Counted from the first letter of the stretch, positions 1-6,790 are shown. The stretch: 6,790 bases of DNA from JAYPLE01 sp047627515 (GCA_047627515.1 JBLHTU010000174.1:1-6790), one strand, 5' to 3'. The notes: generated by a model from the letters alone, not told the origin. Program-made: numbers and translations.

Positions 1-305
1 TACCAAAGTGGATGATCGAAGCATATCAAGACCGAATCATCAATATCCACCCGGCGCTGCTTCCAAAGTATGGAGGAAAAGGCATGTACGGTAACCACGT
101 GCATGCAGCAGTAAAAAAGAATAAGGAAGAGCTCACAGGTATCACCATCCACCTGGTCAATGAACACTATGACGAGGGTGCTATTCTCTTTCAGGCAAGT
201 TGTAAATTAGAATCCTCTGATTCAGAAGAAGATATCGCTAAAAAAGTCCATCAACTTGAGCATACCTACTTCCCCAAAGTCATCAAAGATTATCTGCTAG
301 GCTAG
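1..305 (+). CDS. purN: Phosphoribosylglycinamide formyltransferase, 3' part (GART, PurN)
   Basis: Partial gene; its start lies left of the window, and the open frame enters with the codon at 3-5 and ends at TAG 303-305. The enzyme transfers the formyl group of 10-formyl-tetrahydrofolate to GAR, the third step of de novo purine synthesis, in the cytosol. About 100 C-terminal residues are visible. They include the family hallmark N-I-H-P-A-L-L-P: the catalytic Asn codon is at 42-44 and the catalytic His at 48-50. The third catalytic residue is the Asp of the H-Y-D-E-G motif at 171-173. The stretch between them (GKGMYG, then the T-G-I-T-I-H strand) is typical of PurN. The first ATG in the window (12) is internal, not a start, because conserved PurN sequence continues upstream of it. 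The gene directly precedes purH, the other formyl-folate enzyme of the pathway. No frameshift or missing key residue is seen in the visible part. Confidence 0.95.
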   Translation, partial: PKWMIEAYQDRIINIHPALLPKYGGKGMYGNHVHAAVKKNKEELTGITIHLVNEHYDEGAILFQASCKLESSDSEEDIAKKVHQLEHTYFPKVIKDYLLG

Positions 306-329
306 TCCATCAATACAAAGAATACTTCC

Positions 330-337
330 TACTTTTG
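330..337 (+). promoter_or_regulatory. Possible Bacteroidota -7 promoter box upstream of purH
   Basis: TACTTTTG matches the Bacteroidota sigma-factor -7 consensus TAnnTTTG, 21 bases before the purH ATG in the 53-base purN-purH gap. No TTG-type -33 element is visible at the expected distance (about 306-312), so this is a half match only. If it is used, transcription would begin near 344 and leave a leader of about 15 bases. An eight-base degenerate motif occurs often by chance; a second match lies at 654-661 inside purH, where no promoter is expected. Confidence 0.3.
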
Positions 338-358
338 CCCCTTATTTCAAATCTTCAT

Positions 359-1885
359 ATGAGTAAGGTCAAAATCCAATCTGCACTTATTTCCGTTTTC
401 TACAAAGACGGTTTGGCACCAATCGTGAAAAAGCTTCATGAGCAAGGGGTCAAGCTATATTCTACTGGAGGTACTCAGGCTTTCATCGAGGATCTTTCGA
501 TTCCGGTGACCGCAGTCGAGGACATTACCGAGTACCCTTCCATCTTTGGAGGAAGAGTGAAGACGTTGCATCCTAAGGTATTTGGAGGCATCCTGCACAG
601 GAGAGATAATAAATCAGACCTGGAGGAAAAATCAACGTACGGCATTCCCGCCATAGATTTGGTCATTGTGGACTTATACCCTTTTGAAGAAACAGTATTA
701 TCCGGTGCGCCAGAAACAGACATCATTGAGAAAATTGACATTGGAGGTATTGCCTTAATCAGAGGCGCTGCTAAAAACTTTCAGGATGTAGTCATCGTCC
801 CTTCGGTCATGTACTATGATGAGCTGCTCGAACTATTAGACAGAGACCAAGGTCACACTACTTTGGCCCAACGAAAGCTGTTTGCCACAAGGGCGTTTGA
901 AGTGTCATCACACTACGATTCTGCGATTTTTAACTACTTGAATAAAGAGGCCAATATACCTGTATTCAAGGAGAGTATTTCTACCGCAAAAACATTGCGC
1001 TATGGAGAGAATCCACATCAGAGCGGTGCTTTTTTTGGGGATCTTGATAGCTTTTTTGATCAATTGCATGGCAAGGAAATCTCTTTCAATAACCTAGTAG
1101 ATATCGAAGCTGCCGTTCAACTTATGAGCGAATTTGAGTCAGAAACAGCTTTTGCGATTCTGAAACATAACAATGCTTGCGGTCTAGCGGTCGGAGAGAC
1201 AGTCGCTGAGGCATATAAAATGGCATTCGAAGCGGATAGTGTCTCAGCTTTTGGAGGAGTCCTCATCACCAATCAAAATATTGACTTGGCTGCCGCAGAA
1301 TTGATCAGTAGTTTGTTTTTCGAAATACTAATCGCCCCCTCATTTGATGAGGATGCGCTCACTTTACTCAAGGGTAAGAAAAATAGAATCTTGCTGATTC
1401 AGAAGATGCAGTGGAGTAGAAATCGAGTGTTTAAGTCAATGCTCAATGGCGTAATAGTTCAAGACTACGATGCAAAAACTGATGCCTCAGATGACCTCAA
1501 TACTGTAACGGACAAACGACCAACTGACCAAGAAGTCAAAGACTTATTGTTTGCCTCAAAGGCCTGTAAGCATTCGAAATCAAACACAATTATTCTAGCA
1601 AAAAACAACCGTTTGCTAGCCAGCGGCGTAGGACAAACATCTCGCGTAGACGCACTAGAACAAGCAATTGCCAAAGCGAAGAAATTTAATTTTGATCTTG
1701 AAGGAGCAGTGATGGCTTCAGATGCTTTTTTCCCGTTTCCGGATTGCGTAGAAATCGCAGGAAATGCAGGGATCACAGCAGTGATCCAACCTGGAGGATC
1801 TATCAAAGATCAGTTATCTATAGACTATTGTGACCAACACGGGATGTCAATGGTCTTTACTGGTTTCAGGCATTTTAAACATTAA
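359..1885 (+). CDS. purH: Bifunctional AICAR transformylase / IMP cyclohydrolase (PurH)
   Basis: Cytosolic enzyme for the last two steps of IMP synthesis: formylation of AICAR with 10-formyl-tetrahydrofolate, then ring closure. From ATG 359 the protein has 508 residues, a usual length. The N-terminal cyclohydrolase domain (about 1-195) shows STGGT (35-39), GGRVKTLHP (64-72), DLYPF (Y107), IDIGG (D127) and AAKN (K139); K68, Y107, D127 and K139 line up with the catalytic residues of vertebrate PurH. The transformylase domain (about 196-508) carries RYGENPHQ (from R214), the catalytic Lys-His pair K269-H270 in KHNNACG, and a C-terminal FFPFPDCVE and QPGGS-KD segment. The frame extends up to TTG 335, but those extra eight codons overlap a possible promoter box and do not look like PurH, so ATG 359 is preferred. 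No Shine-Dalgarno is visible. The gene follows purN and lies 50 bases before mreB. It appears intact. Confidence 0.97.
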   Translation: MSKVKIQSALISVFYKDGLAPIVKKLHEQGVKLYSTGGTQAFIEDLSIPVTAVEDITEYPSIFGGRVKTLHPKVFGGILHRRDNKSDLEEKSTYGIPAIDLVIVDLYPFEETVLSGAPETDIIEKIDIGGIALIRGAAKNFQDVVIVPSVMYYDELLELLDRDQGHTTLAQRKLFATRAFEVSSHYDSAIFNYLNKEANIPVFKESISTAKTLRYGENPHQSGAFFGDLDSFFDQLHGKEISFNNLVDIEAAVQLMSEFESETAFAILKHNNACGLAVGETVAEAYKMAFEADSVSAFGGVLITNQNIDLAAAELISSLFFEILIAPSFDEDALTLLKGKKNRILLIQKMQWSRNRVFKSMLNGVIVQDYDAKTDASDDLNTVTDKRPTDQEVKDLLFASKACKHSKSNTIILAKNNRLLASGVGQTSRVDALEQAIAKAKKFNFDLEGAVMASDAFFPFPDCVEIAGNAGITAVIQPGGSIKDQLSIDYCDQHGMSMVFTGFRHFKH

Positions 1886-1935
1886 AACATAATATTCATT
1901 AACTTCAAGGCACTAATATAGTAGCTCACAAATTC
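1886..1935 (+). other. Short purH-mreB spacer without visible terminator or promoter
   Basis: This 50-base AT-rich gap lies between the purH stop and the mreB start. I see no stem followed by a T-run, no TAnnTTTG box (there is no TTTG at all between about 1850 and 1935), and no Shine-Dalgarno before mreB. Reading through from purH into the mre genes is therefore the simplest view, although a promoter within the 3' part of purH cannot be excluded by eye. Confidence 0.5.
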
Positions 1936-2964
1936 ATGGGATTTTTCGACTTTTTTACCAGTGACATTGCCATCGATTTAGGTACCGCAAATACCTTGAT
2001 TATCACCAAAGACAAAGTGGTAGTGGACGAACCTTCTATCATCGCGATAGACAAGAATACCAACAAGGTCCTCGCCATTGGACGAGAGGCCATGCAGATG
2101 CATGAAAAGACGCATGATAATATAAAGACCATCCGTCCGCTTAAGGATGGAGTGATCGCCGACTTTCACGCTGCAGAACATATGATTCGCGGTATGATCA
2201 AGATGATCGATGGGGAAACAAAGCGTCTTTTCCCGGCTTCCCACCGAATGGTCATCTGTATTCCTTCAGGGATCACGGAGGTTGAAAAAAGAGCCGTTCG
2301 AGATTCTGCAGAGCACGCAGGAGCCAAAGAAGTTTATATGATCCATGAGCCGATTGCTGCCGCGATTGGAATTGGAATTAACATTGAACAGCCTATTGGA
2401 TCGATGATCGTCGACATCGGGGGTGGTACTACTGAAATTGCTGTGATTGCATTATCAGGTATTGTTTGTGACCAATCTATCCGTGTTGCAGGTGATTCAT
2501 TTAACAAAGACATACTTGATTACATGCGGCGTCAACACAATCTGCTGATTGGTGAGCGTACTGCCGAACGTGTGAAAATTGAAGTAGGTTCAGCTATGAC
2601 GGAACTTGAAGAAGGACCCGAAGACTATGAAATTAGAGGAAGAGACCTTATGACAGGGATACCAAAAGTTATAAAAATCTCGTACTCTGAAATTGCATTT
2701 GCCATTGATAAGTCCGTGTCAAAAATAGAAGAGGCCGTGTTGAAAGCATTAGAAATCTCCCCTCCAGAATTGTCTGCCGATATTTATGACAATGGGATTT
2801 ACTTAACCGGAGGCGGTGCCTTACTAAGAGGGCTAGACAAACGACTAAGCTTAAAAACTAAACTCCCCATCCACATTGCTGATGACCCATTGAGAGCTGT
2901 GGTGAGAGGAACAGGTACTGCCTTGAAGAATCTTGAGAGCTTTAAGTCTGTATTGATGACATAA
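1936..2964 (+). CDS. mreB: Rod shape-determining protein MreB (bacterial actin)
   Basis: Actin-like ATPase that forms short membrane-bound filaments and directs the lateral cell-wall synthesis complex. The 342-residue length is standard. The N-terminus (MGFFDFF) is hydrophobic and fits the family's membrane-binding start. The ATP-binding signatures are present in order: phosphate-1 loop DLGTANT at 14-20, HEP motif with E138 (a glutamate conserved in MreB and linked to hydrolysis), phosphate-2 loop DIGGGTTE at 160-167, and adenosine motif TGGGA at 291-295. The start at 1936 is right because family homology begins at residue 1. No Shine-Dalgarno is visible; the leader is A/T-rich, as is common in Bacteroidota. 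It is the first gene of the tightly packed mreB-mreC-mreD-mrdA-rodA run, with only one base between its stop and the mreC start. Nothing about it is unusual for the family. Confidence 0.98.
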   Translation: MGFFDFFTSDIAIDLGTANTLIITKDKVVVDEPSIIAIDKNTNKVLAIGREAMQMHEKTHDNIKTIRPLKDGVIADFHAAEHMIRGMIKMIDGETKRLFPASHRMVICIPSGITEVEKRAVRDSAEHAGAKEVYMIHEPIAAAIGIGINIEQPIGSMIVDIGGGTTEIAVIALSGIVCDQSIRVAGDSFNKDILDYMRRQHNLLIGERTAERVKIEVGSAMTELEEGPEDYEIRGRDLMTGIPKVIKISYSEIAFAIDKSVSKIEEAVLKALEISPPELSADIYDNGIYLTGGGALLRGLDKRLSLKTKLPIHIADDPLRAVVRGTGTALKNLESFKSVLMT

Positions 2965-2965
2965 A

Positions 2966-3769
2966 ATGCAGCAGTTACTGGCTTTCATTTATCGGTTCAG
3001 GATATTTGGCTATTTTCTTATACTGGAATTGTTGTGCTTCTGGTTGATTACGCGATATAACCGGTATTATAACGCTTCGTTTTTCAACTCCTCAAACCGA
3101 GCTGCTGCCGGTGTACTTACCTTTCGGAACCAAGTCAAAGCCTATAATAATCTTGACGAAATCAATGCAGAAATAGCAGCAGAAAATGCTTATTTACGTG
3201 CTCAGTTAGCGAGTTATTACAAATACAAAATAGATACAGTACAAAGTAACTACTTTGAGTATTTCCCAGCACTTCTGGTCAGTAGCGAGTACCAAAGAGC
3301 TCAAAACTATTTGACAATTAACAAAGGATTGTCCGATGGAGTGAAGCCAGGAATGGGTGTGCTTTCGTCCACCGGCGTAGTTGGTGTCGTCAAAGCCGCT
3401 ACATCAAGTCATTCTTCCGTCACCTCCTTGCTCCATCAGAACCTGATGGTTTCCAGCCATTTGGCAAAGACTAAGACGCTCTGCACGACACAATGGGACG
3501 CGGAAAATCCCCTTCTATCTAAGGTGAGGTACTTGCCCAGACATATACCCCTAGCAATAGGAGACAGTATCGTAACGTCCGGGTATAATGCCGTTTTTCC
3601 GGAAGGACTTCTAATCGGTACTATAGTGGATTATGACCTGCCCGATGAATCCCCCTTTTATGACATCACCCTAGCATTAGAAAGTGACTTCACTTCCTTA
3701 AGACAAGTATACGTCGTCAAAAATCTGGCAAAAACAGAACTAGACAGTCTGGAGGTGAGCAATGAATAG
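2966..3769 (+). CDS. mreC: Rod shape-determining protein MreC
   Basis: Bitopic inner-membrane protein whose periplasmic part binds PBP2 and helps switch on the RodA-PBP2 synthase. The 267 residues comprise a short cytoplasmic tail, one membrane helix at about 13-29, a coiled coil at about 56-85 (hydrophobic positions L63, I66, I70, L77, L81), and a beta-rich domain from about 100 to 255. The latter shows the family pattern N-Y-L-T-I-N-K-G (114-121), then G-V-K-P-G-M-G, and V-V-G-V-V. A PRH tripeptide (191-193) and FPEG (211-214) are features I associate with Bacteroidota MreC. The start is fixed by its position one base after the mreB stop and by a plausible N-terminal anchor. The 3' end overlaps mreD by eight bases and also carries the mreD ribosome-binding site. 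The polar, acidic C-terminal tail (about 256-267) is probably flexible. Confidence 0.93.
   Translation: MQQLLAFIYRFRIFGYFLILELLCFWLITRYNRYYNASFFNSSNRAAAGVLTFRNQVKAYNNLDEINAEIAAENAYLRAQLASYYKYKIDTVQSNYFEYFPALLVSSEYQRAQNYLTINKGLSDGVKPGMGVLSSTGVVGVVKAATSSHSSVTSLLHQNLMVSSHLAKTKTLCTTQWDAENPLLSKVRYLPRHIPLAIGDSIVTSGYNAVFPEGLLIGTIVDYDLPDESPFYDITLALESDFTSLRQVYVVKNLAKTELDSLEVSNE
3751..3755 (+). promoter_or_regulatory. Shine-Dalgarno site for mreD
   Basis: GGAGG lies six bases before the mreD ATG (3762), inside the last codons of mreC. It supports the overlapping start. Strong Shine-Dalgarno sites are rare in Bacteroidota, and the purH, mreB and mrdA starts in this window have none. The same bases encode mreC residues (Leu-Glu-Val), so chance is possible. 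Confidence 0.55.
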
Positions 3770-4277
3770 AGTTGATTTCCGATATTTAGTTCTTTCCTTC
3801 ATTGTCTTTGTCCTGGTCCAGCTTGCGATCCTCTACAAATTTGTTCTACTAGATACTGCTATTGCATTTATCTATGTTGGCTTTCTGGTTTTTCTTCCGT
3901 TCAAGACATCACAAGTCGTCCAGCTTTCGATTGGCTTTTTAGTAGGGCTATTCATTGATGTCTTTTCTAATACCCCCGGTATGCATGCCGCTGCGTCTGT
4001 ACTCATTATGTTTCTAAAAGACTATTGGCTTTTGATCGTGTCGGACGAAGTCGAGGAAGAAATCAATATCTCTGTTTTTACACTGGGAGGGTTTCGTAGT
4101 ATTCTCTTCACCTTTCCATTAATCTTGATTCATCATTTGGTCATTTTCAGTGTTGAATTTGGGCGATGGAGTGGGTTCCTTAACGTTATAAATAAGGCCT
4201 TTTGGAGTGCTATTTTATCCACCTTTTTAATCTTACTCATCGATTTACTGATCGCCAAACGTAAAACACGCTCATGA
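3762..4277 (+). CDS. mreD: Rod shape-determining protein MreD
   Basis: Small integral inner-membrane protein that works with MreC in the elongation complex; its exact action is not settled in the family. The 171-residue protein is mostly hydrophobic, with five or six likely membrane helices at about 8-27, 29-46, 52-70, 76-94, 112-135 and 143-165. The G-L-F-I-D-V-F segment around D66, followed by S-N-T-P-G-M-H, matches the conserved mid-protein region of MreD. The tail is basic (KRKTRS), which fits a cytoplasmic C-terminus. The start overlaps the mreC end by eight bases and has a GGAGG six bases upstream. The stop TGA overlaps the mrdA start as ATGA. MreD sequences diverge widely, so position in the operon and hydrophobic profile carry much of the call. 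Confidence 0.9.
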   Translation: MNRVDFRYLVLSFIVFVLVQLAILYKFVLLDTAIAFIYVGFLVFLPFKTSQVVQLSIGFLVGLFIDVFSNTPGMHAAASVLIMFLKDYWLLIVSDEVEEEINISVFTLGGFRSILFTFPLILIHHLVIFSVEFGRWSGFLNVINKAFWSAILSTFLILLIDLLIAKRKTRS

Positions 4278-6079
4278 GGTCTAGAGCTCTTATTATACGT
4301 GCTTTCGTTGTCCTGACTATTTTGATTTTGGCCAGCAGGTTGTTTTACATACAAGTAATCGAAACGAAATATCGGGAAGCAGCCCAGGCTAACATCCTTC
4401 ACAAAGTAGTCGAATATCCATACCGTGGGATGGTCTACGATCGAAACGGAAAACTCCTGATACAAAACGATCCGGTTTTTGACATCCTCATTATTCCCAA
4501 AGAGTTAGAACTTGCAGATTCAACAAAAATATGCGAACTCTTCGAGCTAGATCATACTGACTTTTTAGACAAGTATCAGCGTGCACGCAAATATTCGCGG
4601 ATCCTCCCGTCCCTTTTTATCGAACAACTTTCAAATCTGGAGTTTGCAAGTATTCAGGATAAACTCATCAACTTGAATGGTTTTTTGGTGCAGCCACGGA
4701 CGGTCCGTTCGTACAGTCATGCCTCATTAGCTAATGTCATGGGGTACGTGGCAGAGGTGACTCCTCGCCAACTGAATAGGGATACGACCGGATATTATAA
4801 ACCGGGAGATAACATCGGCATCACCGGATTAGAAAAGTCTTTCGAAGATCAGCTACGTGGAAGTAGGGGTGTCAGCTATAAAACGGTCGATGTAAGAGGC
4901 ACCATCATCGGTTCCTTCGACGAAGGGGAACATGACAACAAATCAATTCCGGGTAATAACCTTACACTTACTATAGACCTAGACCTGCAGCAGTATGCCG
5001 AAAAATTGATGAAGGGGAAAATAGGGAGTCTTGTAGCACTAGATCCTAAAACTGGTGAGGTGCTCGCATTTGTTTCCTCTCCGAGTTATGACCCTAACCT
5101 CCTCAGCGGACGTAAGTATGGCGAAAGCTTCACTGAAATTGCTTCAGACACACTGAAACCCTTGTTTGCTCGACCGATTCAAGCTACCTATCCCCCAGGG
5201 TCAATGTTTAAAACAGTACAGTCTCTGATCGCTCTGCAGGAACAAGTAATAACGCAATCTGAACAAGTGTTTTGCGAGGGGAACCTCATCGGAGATCTAG
5301 CACCTCCCGGGAAATATGACGTTAAGAAAGCAATCACTTATTCATCAAATAATTTCTTCTATATCATTTTTAAAAGAATGATACAGCAAGGGCTAGAAAA
5401 AAGCCCTTTTATTGATTCGCGAATTGGCTTTGAGAAATGGCAGAAACATGTGCAAGATTTTGGATTGGGTGTCCGTCTAGGAATCGATATTCCAAATGAA
5501 AACAGCGGCCAAATTCCTAGCCTACGGACTTACGATGGAATTTATGGTGAAAACAGATGGAAGTTTTCTAATATCTATTCCCTGAGTATAGGGCAGGGAG
5601 AAATTCTAGTCACGCCATTGCAGATGGCTAACCTTGGTGCTTTGCTCGCTAATAAAGGTAGCTATATTACCCCCCATGTAGTTAAAAGCATTGACGGCAA
5701 ACCTGTAAACAACATAGCTGAACACCGCGTAGACATAGACAGTAGACACTTTCCAATAGTCCTAGATGGCATGAAGCAAGTGATTGAAATTGGATCGGGA
5801 AGACGCGCTTTTATTTCTGATATTGAGATTTGTGGCAAGACCAGTACCGTCCAAAACCCCCATGGTGAGGATCATTCCGGCTTTATGGGGTTTGCCCCAA
5901 TGAGTGACCCGAAGATCGCGATCGCAGTCTATGTGGAAAACGCAGGATGGGGTGGTAGAGCGGCAGCCTCTACTGCAAGCCTAGTGATGGAAAAGTATAT
6001 CCGAGGCTCTATCACTAAGACTTGGACTGAAAACTATGTACTAAAAGGAGACTTTGCAGATGCGAGGCGCACAAACTAG
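4274..6079 (+). CDS. mrdA: Penicillin-binding protein 2 (class B transpeptidase), with a KTS variant box
   Basis: Membrane-anchored D,D-transpeptidase that cross-links new peptidoglycan during cell elongation, paired with the glycosyltransferase RodA. The protein has 601 residues, near the usual 600-640. In order: an N-terminal membrane anchor (about 7-28), the pedestal/dimer domain (about 45-215) opening with R51-G52 and D56-R57-N58-G59, and the transpeptidase domain (about 230-585) opening at L-T-I-D-L-D-L (230-236). The nucleophile box is S310-M-F-K313 and the second box is S357-S358-N359. The third box reads K522-T523-S524 within C-G-K-T-S-T-V-Q-N-P-H-G, where the family normally has K-T-G; codon 524 is AGT rather than GGT. 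All other flanking sequence is normal, so the enzyme is otherwise intact. It starts in an ATGA overlap with mreD, without a Shine-Dalgarno, so coupling to mreD translation is likely. It ends 20 bases inside rodA. FtsI (the septal class B enzyme) is excluded by the mre/rodA context. Confidence 0.95.
   Translation: MRSRALIIRAFVVLTILILASRLFYIQVIETKYREAAQANILHKVVEYPYRGMVYDRNGKLLIQNDPVFDILIIPKELELADSTKICELFELDHTDFLDKYQRARKYSRILPSLFIEQLSNLEFASIQDKLINLNGFLVQPRTVRSYSHASLANVMGYVAEVTPRQLNRDTTGYYKPGDNIGITGLEKSFEDQLRGSRGVSYKTVDVRGTIIGSFDEGEHDNKSIPGNNLTLTIDLDLQQYAEKLMKGKIGSLVALDPKTGEVLAFVSSPSYDPNLLSGRKYGESFTEIASDTLKPLFARPIQATYPPGSMFKTVQSLIALQEQVITQSEQVFCEGNLIGDLAPPGKYDVKKAITYSSNNFFYIIFKRMIQQGLEKSPFIDSRIGFEKWQKHVQDFGLGVRLGIDIPNENSGQIPSLRTYDGIYGENRWKFSNIYSLSIGQGEILVTPLQMANLGALLANKGSYITPHVVKSIDGKPVNNIAEHRVDIDSRHFPIVLDGMKQVIEIGSGRRAFISDIEICGKTSTVQNPHGEDHSGFMGFAPMSDPKIAIAVYVENAGWGGRAAASTASLVMEKYIRGSITKTWTENYVLKGDFADARRTN
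5388..5410 (+). other. Terminator-like hairpin inside mrdA
   Basis: A perfect 7-base inverted repeat, AAGGGCT (5388-5394) and AGCCCTT (5402-5408), encloses a 7-base A-rich loop. The right arm runs into TTTT (5407-5410) and then ATT. The shape resembles a weak intrinsic terminator, but it lies in normally conserved PBP2 coding sequence (Q-Q-G-L-E-K-S-P-F), so ribosomes would cover it during active translation. It could act only if translation failed upstream. The stem has only four G-C pairs, so chance is quite possible. Confidence 0.25.
6045..6050 (+). promoter_or_regulatory. Shine-Dalgarno site for rodA
   Basis: AAGGAG lies nine bases before the ATG at 6060, within the 3' end of mrdA. It supports the choice of this overlapping start for rodA. 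Confidence 0.5.
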
Positions 6080-6790
6080 CCAAATAGATTGGCTCACAAT
6101 TTTACTTTACTTCAGCTTAGTGATCTTTGGCTGGTTAAGCATCTATGCCGCTGATTTTGATCCAGACGTTGCTCAAAGCCTATTTAGTTTTCAAAACAGC
6201 TCCGGCCGTCAATTGATATGGATCCTGACATCCATTGGGATCATGGTCATAATATTTCTGCTAGATTATAGAGTTTTTGAATCGCTCGCTTACCTAATCT
6301 ATCTAGGTATTTTTCTATTGTTAGTCTCTGTGTTATTTTTCGGACAAGAGGTGGCCGGCTCTACTTCATGGTTCCAGATTGGTGGTTTCAAACTGCAGCC
6401 GTCAGAGTTTGCAAAAACAGCGACAGCCCTCGCCCTTGCAAAATATCTAAGCGAAGGGAATCGAAATATCAAATTGACTAGGGATCTAGTACTTTCTACG
6501 CTTGTCTTCCTGCTACCTATGTCACTCATATTACTACAAGGAGACGCGGGTACATCCATGGTGTTTCTTTCTTTTGTGATTGTCTTGTTCAGAGAGGGCA
6601 TGTCTCCGGGTTTCATTTTGATTGGCTTTGGTGCGGTACTGGTCTTTCTCCTCACGTTGCTGCTTCCGCAAACGGGTCTTATCATTGGCATCATCGTGTT
6701 AACCTTATTGATCTTAGGTATTGCCGCCCGATCGATCAAAAAAGCCTTGATAATTATCTCCCTGTCAATCATTTCTATTGGCATGGTAGT
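6060..6790 (+). CDS. rodA: RodA, SEDS-family peptidoglycan glycosyltransferase, 5' part
   Basis: Partial gene; the frame is open from ATG 6060 to the right edge, giving 243 of perhaps 370-430 residues. RodA is a polytopic inner-membrane enzyme that polymerises lipid II into glycan strands as the partner of PBP2. Visible are a short cytoplasmic start and several membrane helices (about 11-30, 52-68, 76-94, 117-130, 140-158, 163-176, 184-203, 206-222, 228-243). The SEDS signature G100-S-T-S-W104 is followed by Q113-P-S-E116-F-A-K119 and then Q-G-D162-A-G-T-S, where D162 matches the conserved Asp of the usual Q-P-D-x-G-T motif. The second catalytic Asp loop lies beyond the window. The start overlaps mrdA by 20 bases and has AAGGAG nine bases upstream. 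FtsW is the alternative SEDS protein, but the neighbouring PBP2 and mre genes favour RodA. In the Q-G-D motif the usual Pro is replaced by Gly, which I judge minor. Confidence 0.93.
   Translation, partial: MRGAQTSQIDWLTILLYFSLVIFGWLSIYAADFDPDVAQSLFSFQNSSGRQLIWILTSIGIMVIIFLLDYRVFESLAYLIYLGIFLLLVSVLFFGQEVAGSTSWFQIGGFKLQPSEFAKTATALALAKYLSEGNRNIKLTRDLVLSTLVFLLPMSLILLQGDAGTSMVFLSFVIVLFREGMSPGFILIGFGAVLVFLLTLLLPQTGLIIGIIVLTLLILGIAARSIKKALIIISLSIISIGMV

Noticed and set aside
335..358. Upstream TTG start for purH, adding eight residues
   Set aside because: The extra residues do not resemble PurH, the TTG overlaps a possible promoter box, and ATG 359 gives the standard 508-residue protein.
1256..1460. 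Suspected frameshift or divergence in the middle of the PurH transformylase domain
   Set aside because: The stretch from F-F-E-I-L-I-A-P-S through K-K-N-R-I and on to L-N-G-V-I-V-Q-D follows the normal Bacteroidota PurH pattern in one frame, and total length is standard.
1770..1787. Perfect inverted repeat GGATCAC/GTGATCC with 4-base loop near the purH 3' end
   Set aside because: It has no T-run after it, lies about 100 bases before the stop, and encodes the conserved G-I-T-A-V-I-Q segment, so codon content explains it.
1465..1806. Reverse-strand open frame of 113 codons within purH
   Set aside because: It lies wholly opposite conserved PurH catalytic-domain sequence and has no recognisable domain; it is a shadow.
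4133..4465. Reverse-strand open frame of 110 codons across the mreD/mrdA junction
   Set aside because: It is opposite two well-supported forward genes and shows no domain or start signal.
5886..5899. Short hairpin TGGGG-TTTG-CCCCA in mrdA
   Set aside because: The stem is only five bases, with no T-run, and it encodes the conserved G-F-M-G-F-A-P motif.
6299..6784. Reverse-strand open frame of 161 codons
   Set aside because: It is antisense to rodA, whose forward frame carries clear SEDS motifs and membrane helices; the reverse protein has no family features.

Overview
The window (about 43-45% GC by eye) holds a compact, single-strand gene block: the 3' end of purN, then complete purH, mreB, mreC, mreD and mrdA (PBP2), and the 5' part of rodA running off the right edge. 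Protein sequence style suggests Bacteroidota, probably near the Cytophagales. The pointers are the PurH C-terminus, the MreC variant with a PRH loop, a PBP2 ending shortly after the KxG-like box, and two starts (purH, mreB) with no Shine-Dalgarno but one TAnnTTTG box. This assignment is made by recognition, not by a search.

Region 1 (1-1885) is de novo purine synthesis. PurN and PurH are the two 10-formyl-tetrahydrofolate-dependent formyl transfer steps, and PurH also closes the ring to IMP. A short gap (306-358) with a possible Bacteroidota -7 box separates them. All expected PurH catalytic residues are present.

Region 2 (1936-6790) is the rod-shape (elongasome) operon. MreB is the actin-like filament, MreC the periplasmic activator, MreD the membrane partner, PBP2 the transpeptidase and RodA the SEDS glycosyltransferase. 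The genes are packed with a 1-base gap (mreB/mreC), an 8-base overlap (mreC/mreD), a 4-base ATGA overlap (mreD/mrdA) and a 20-base overlap (mrdA/rodA). This indicates one transcript with translational coupling. Only 50 bases without a visible terminator separate purH from mreB, so read-through from the purine genes is plausible.

The main oddity is the third active-site box of PBP2, which reads KTS (residues 522-524) where the family has KTG. Minor points are clear Shine-Dalgarno sites before mreD and rodA only, and a terminator-like hairpin inside mrdA. I found no mobile element, CRISPR, RNA gene or unknown system; this is an ordinary core-genome region.
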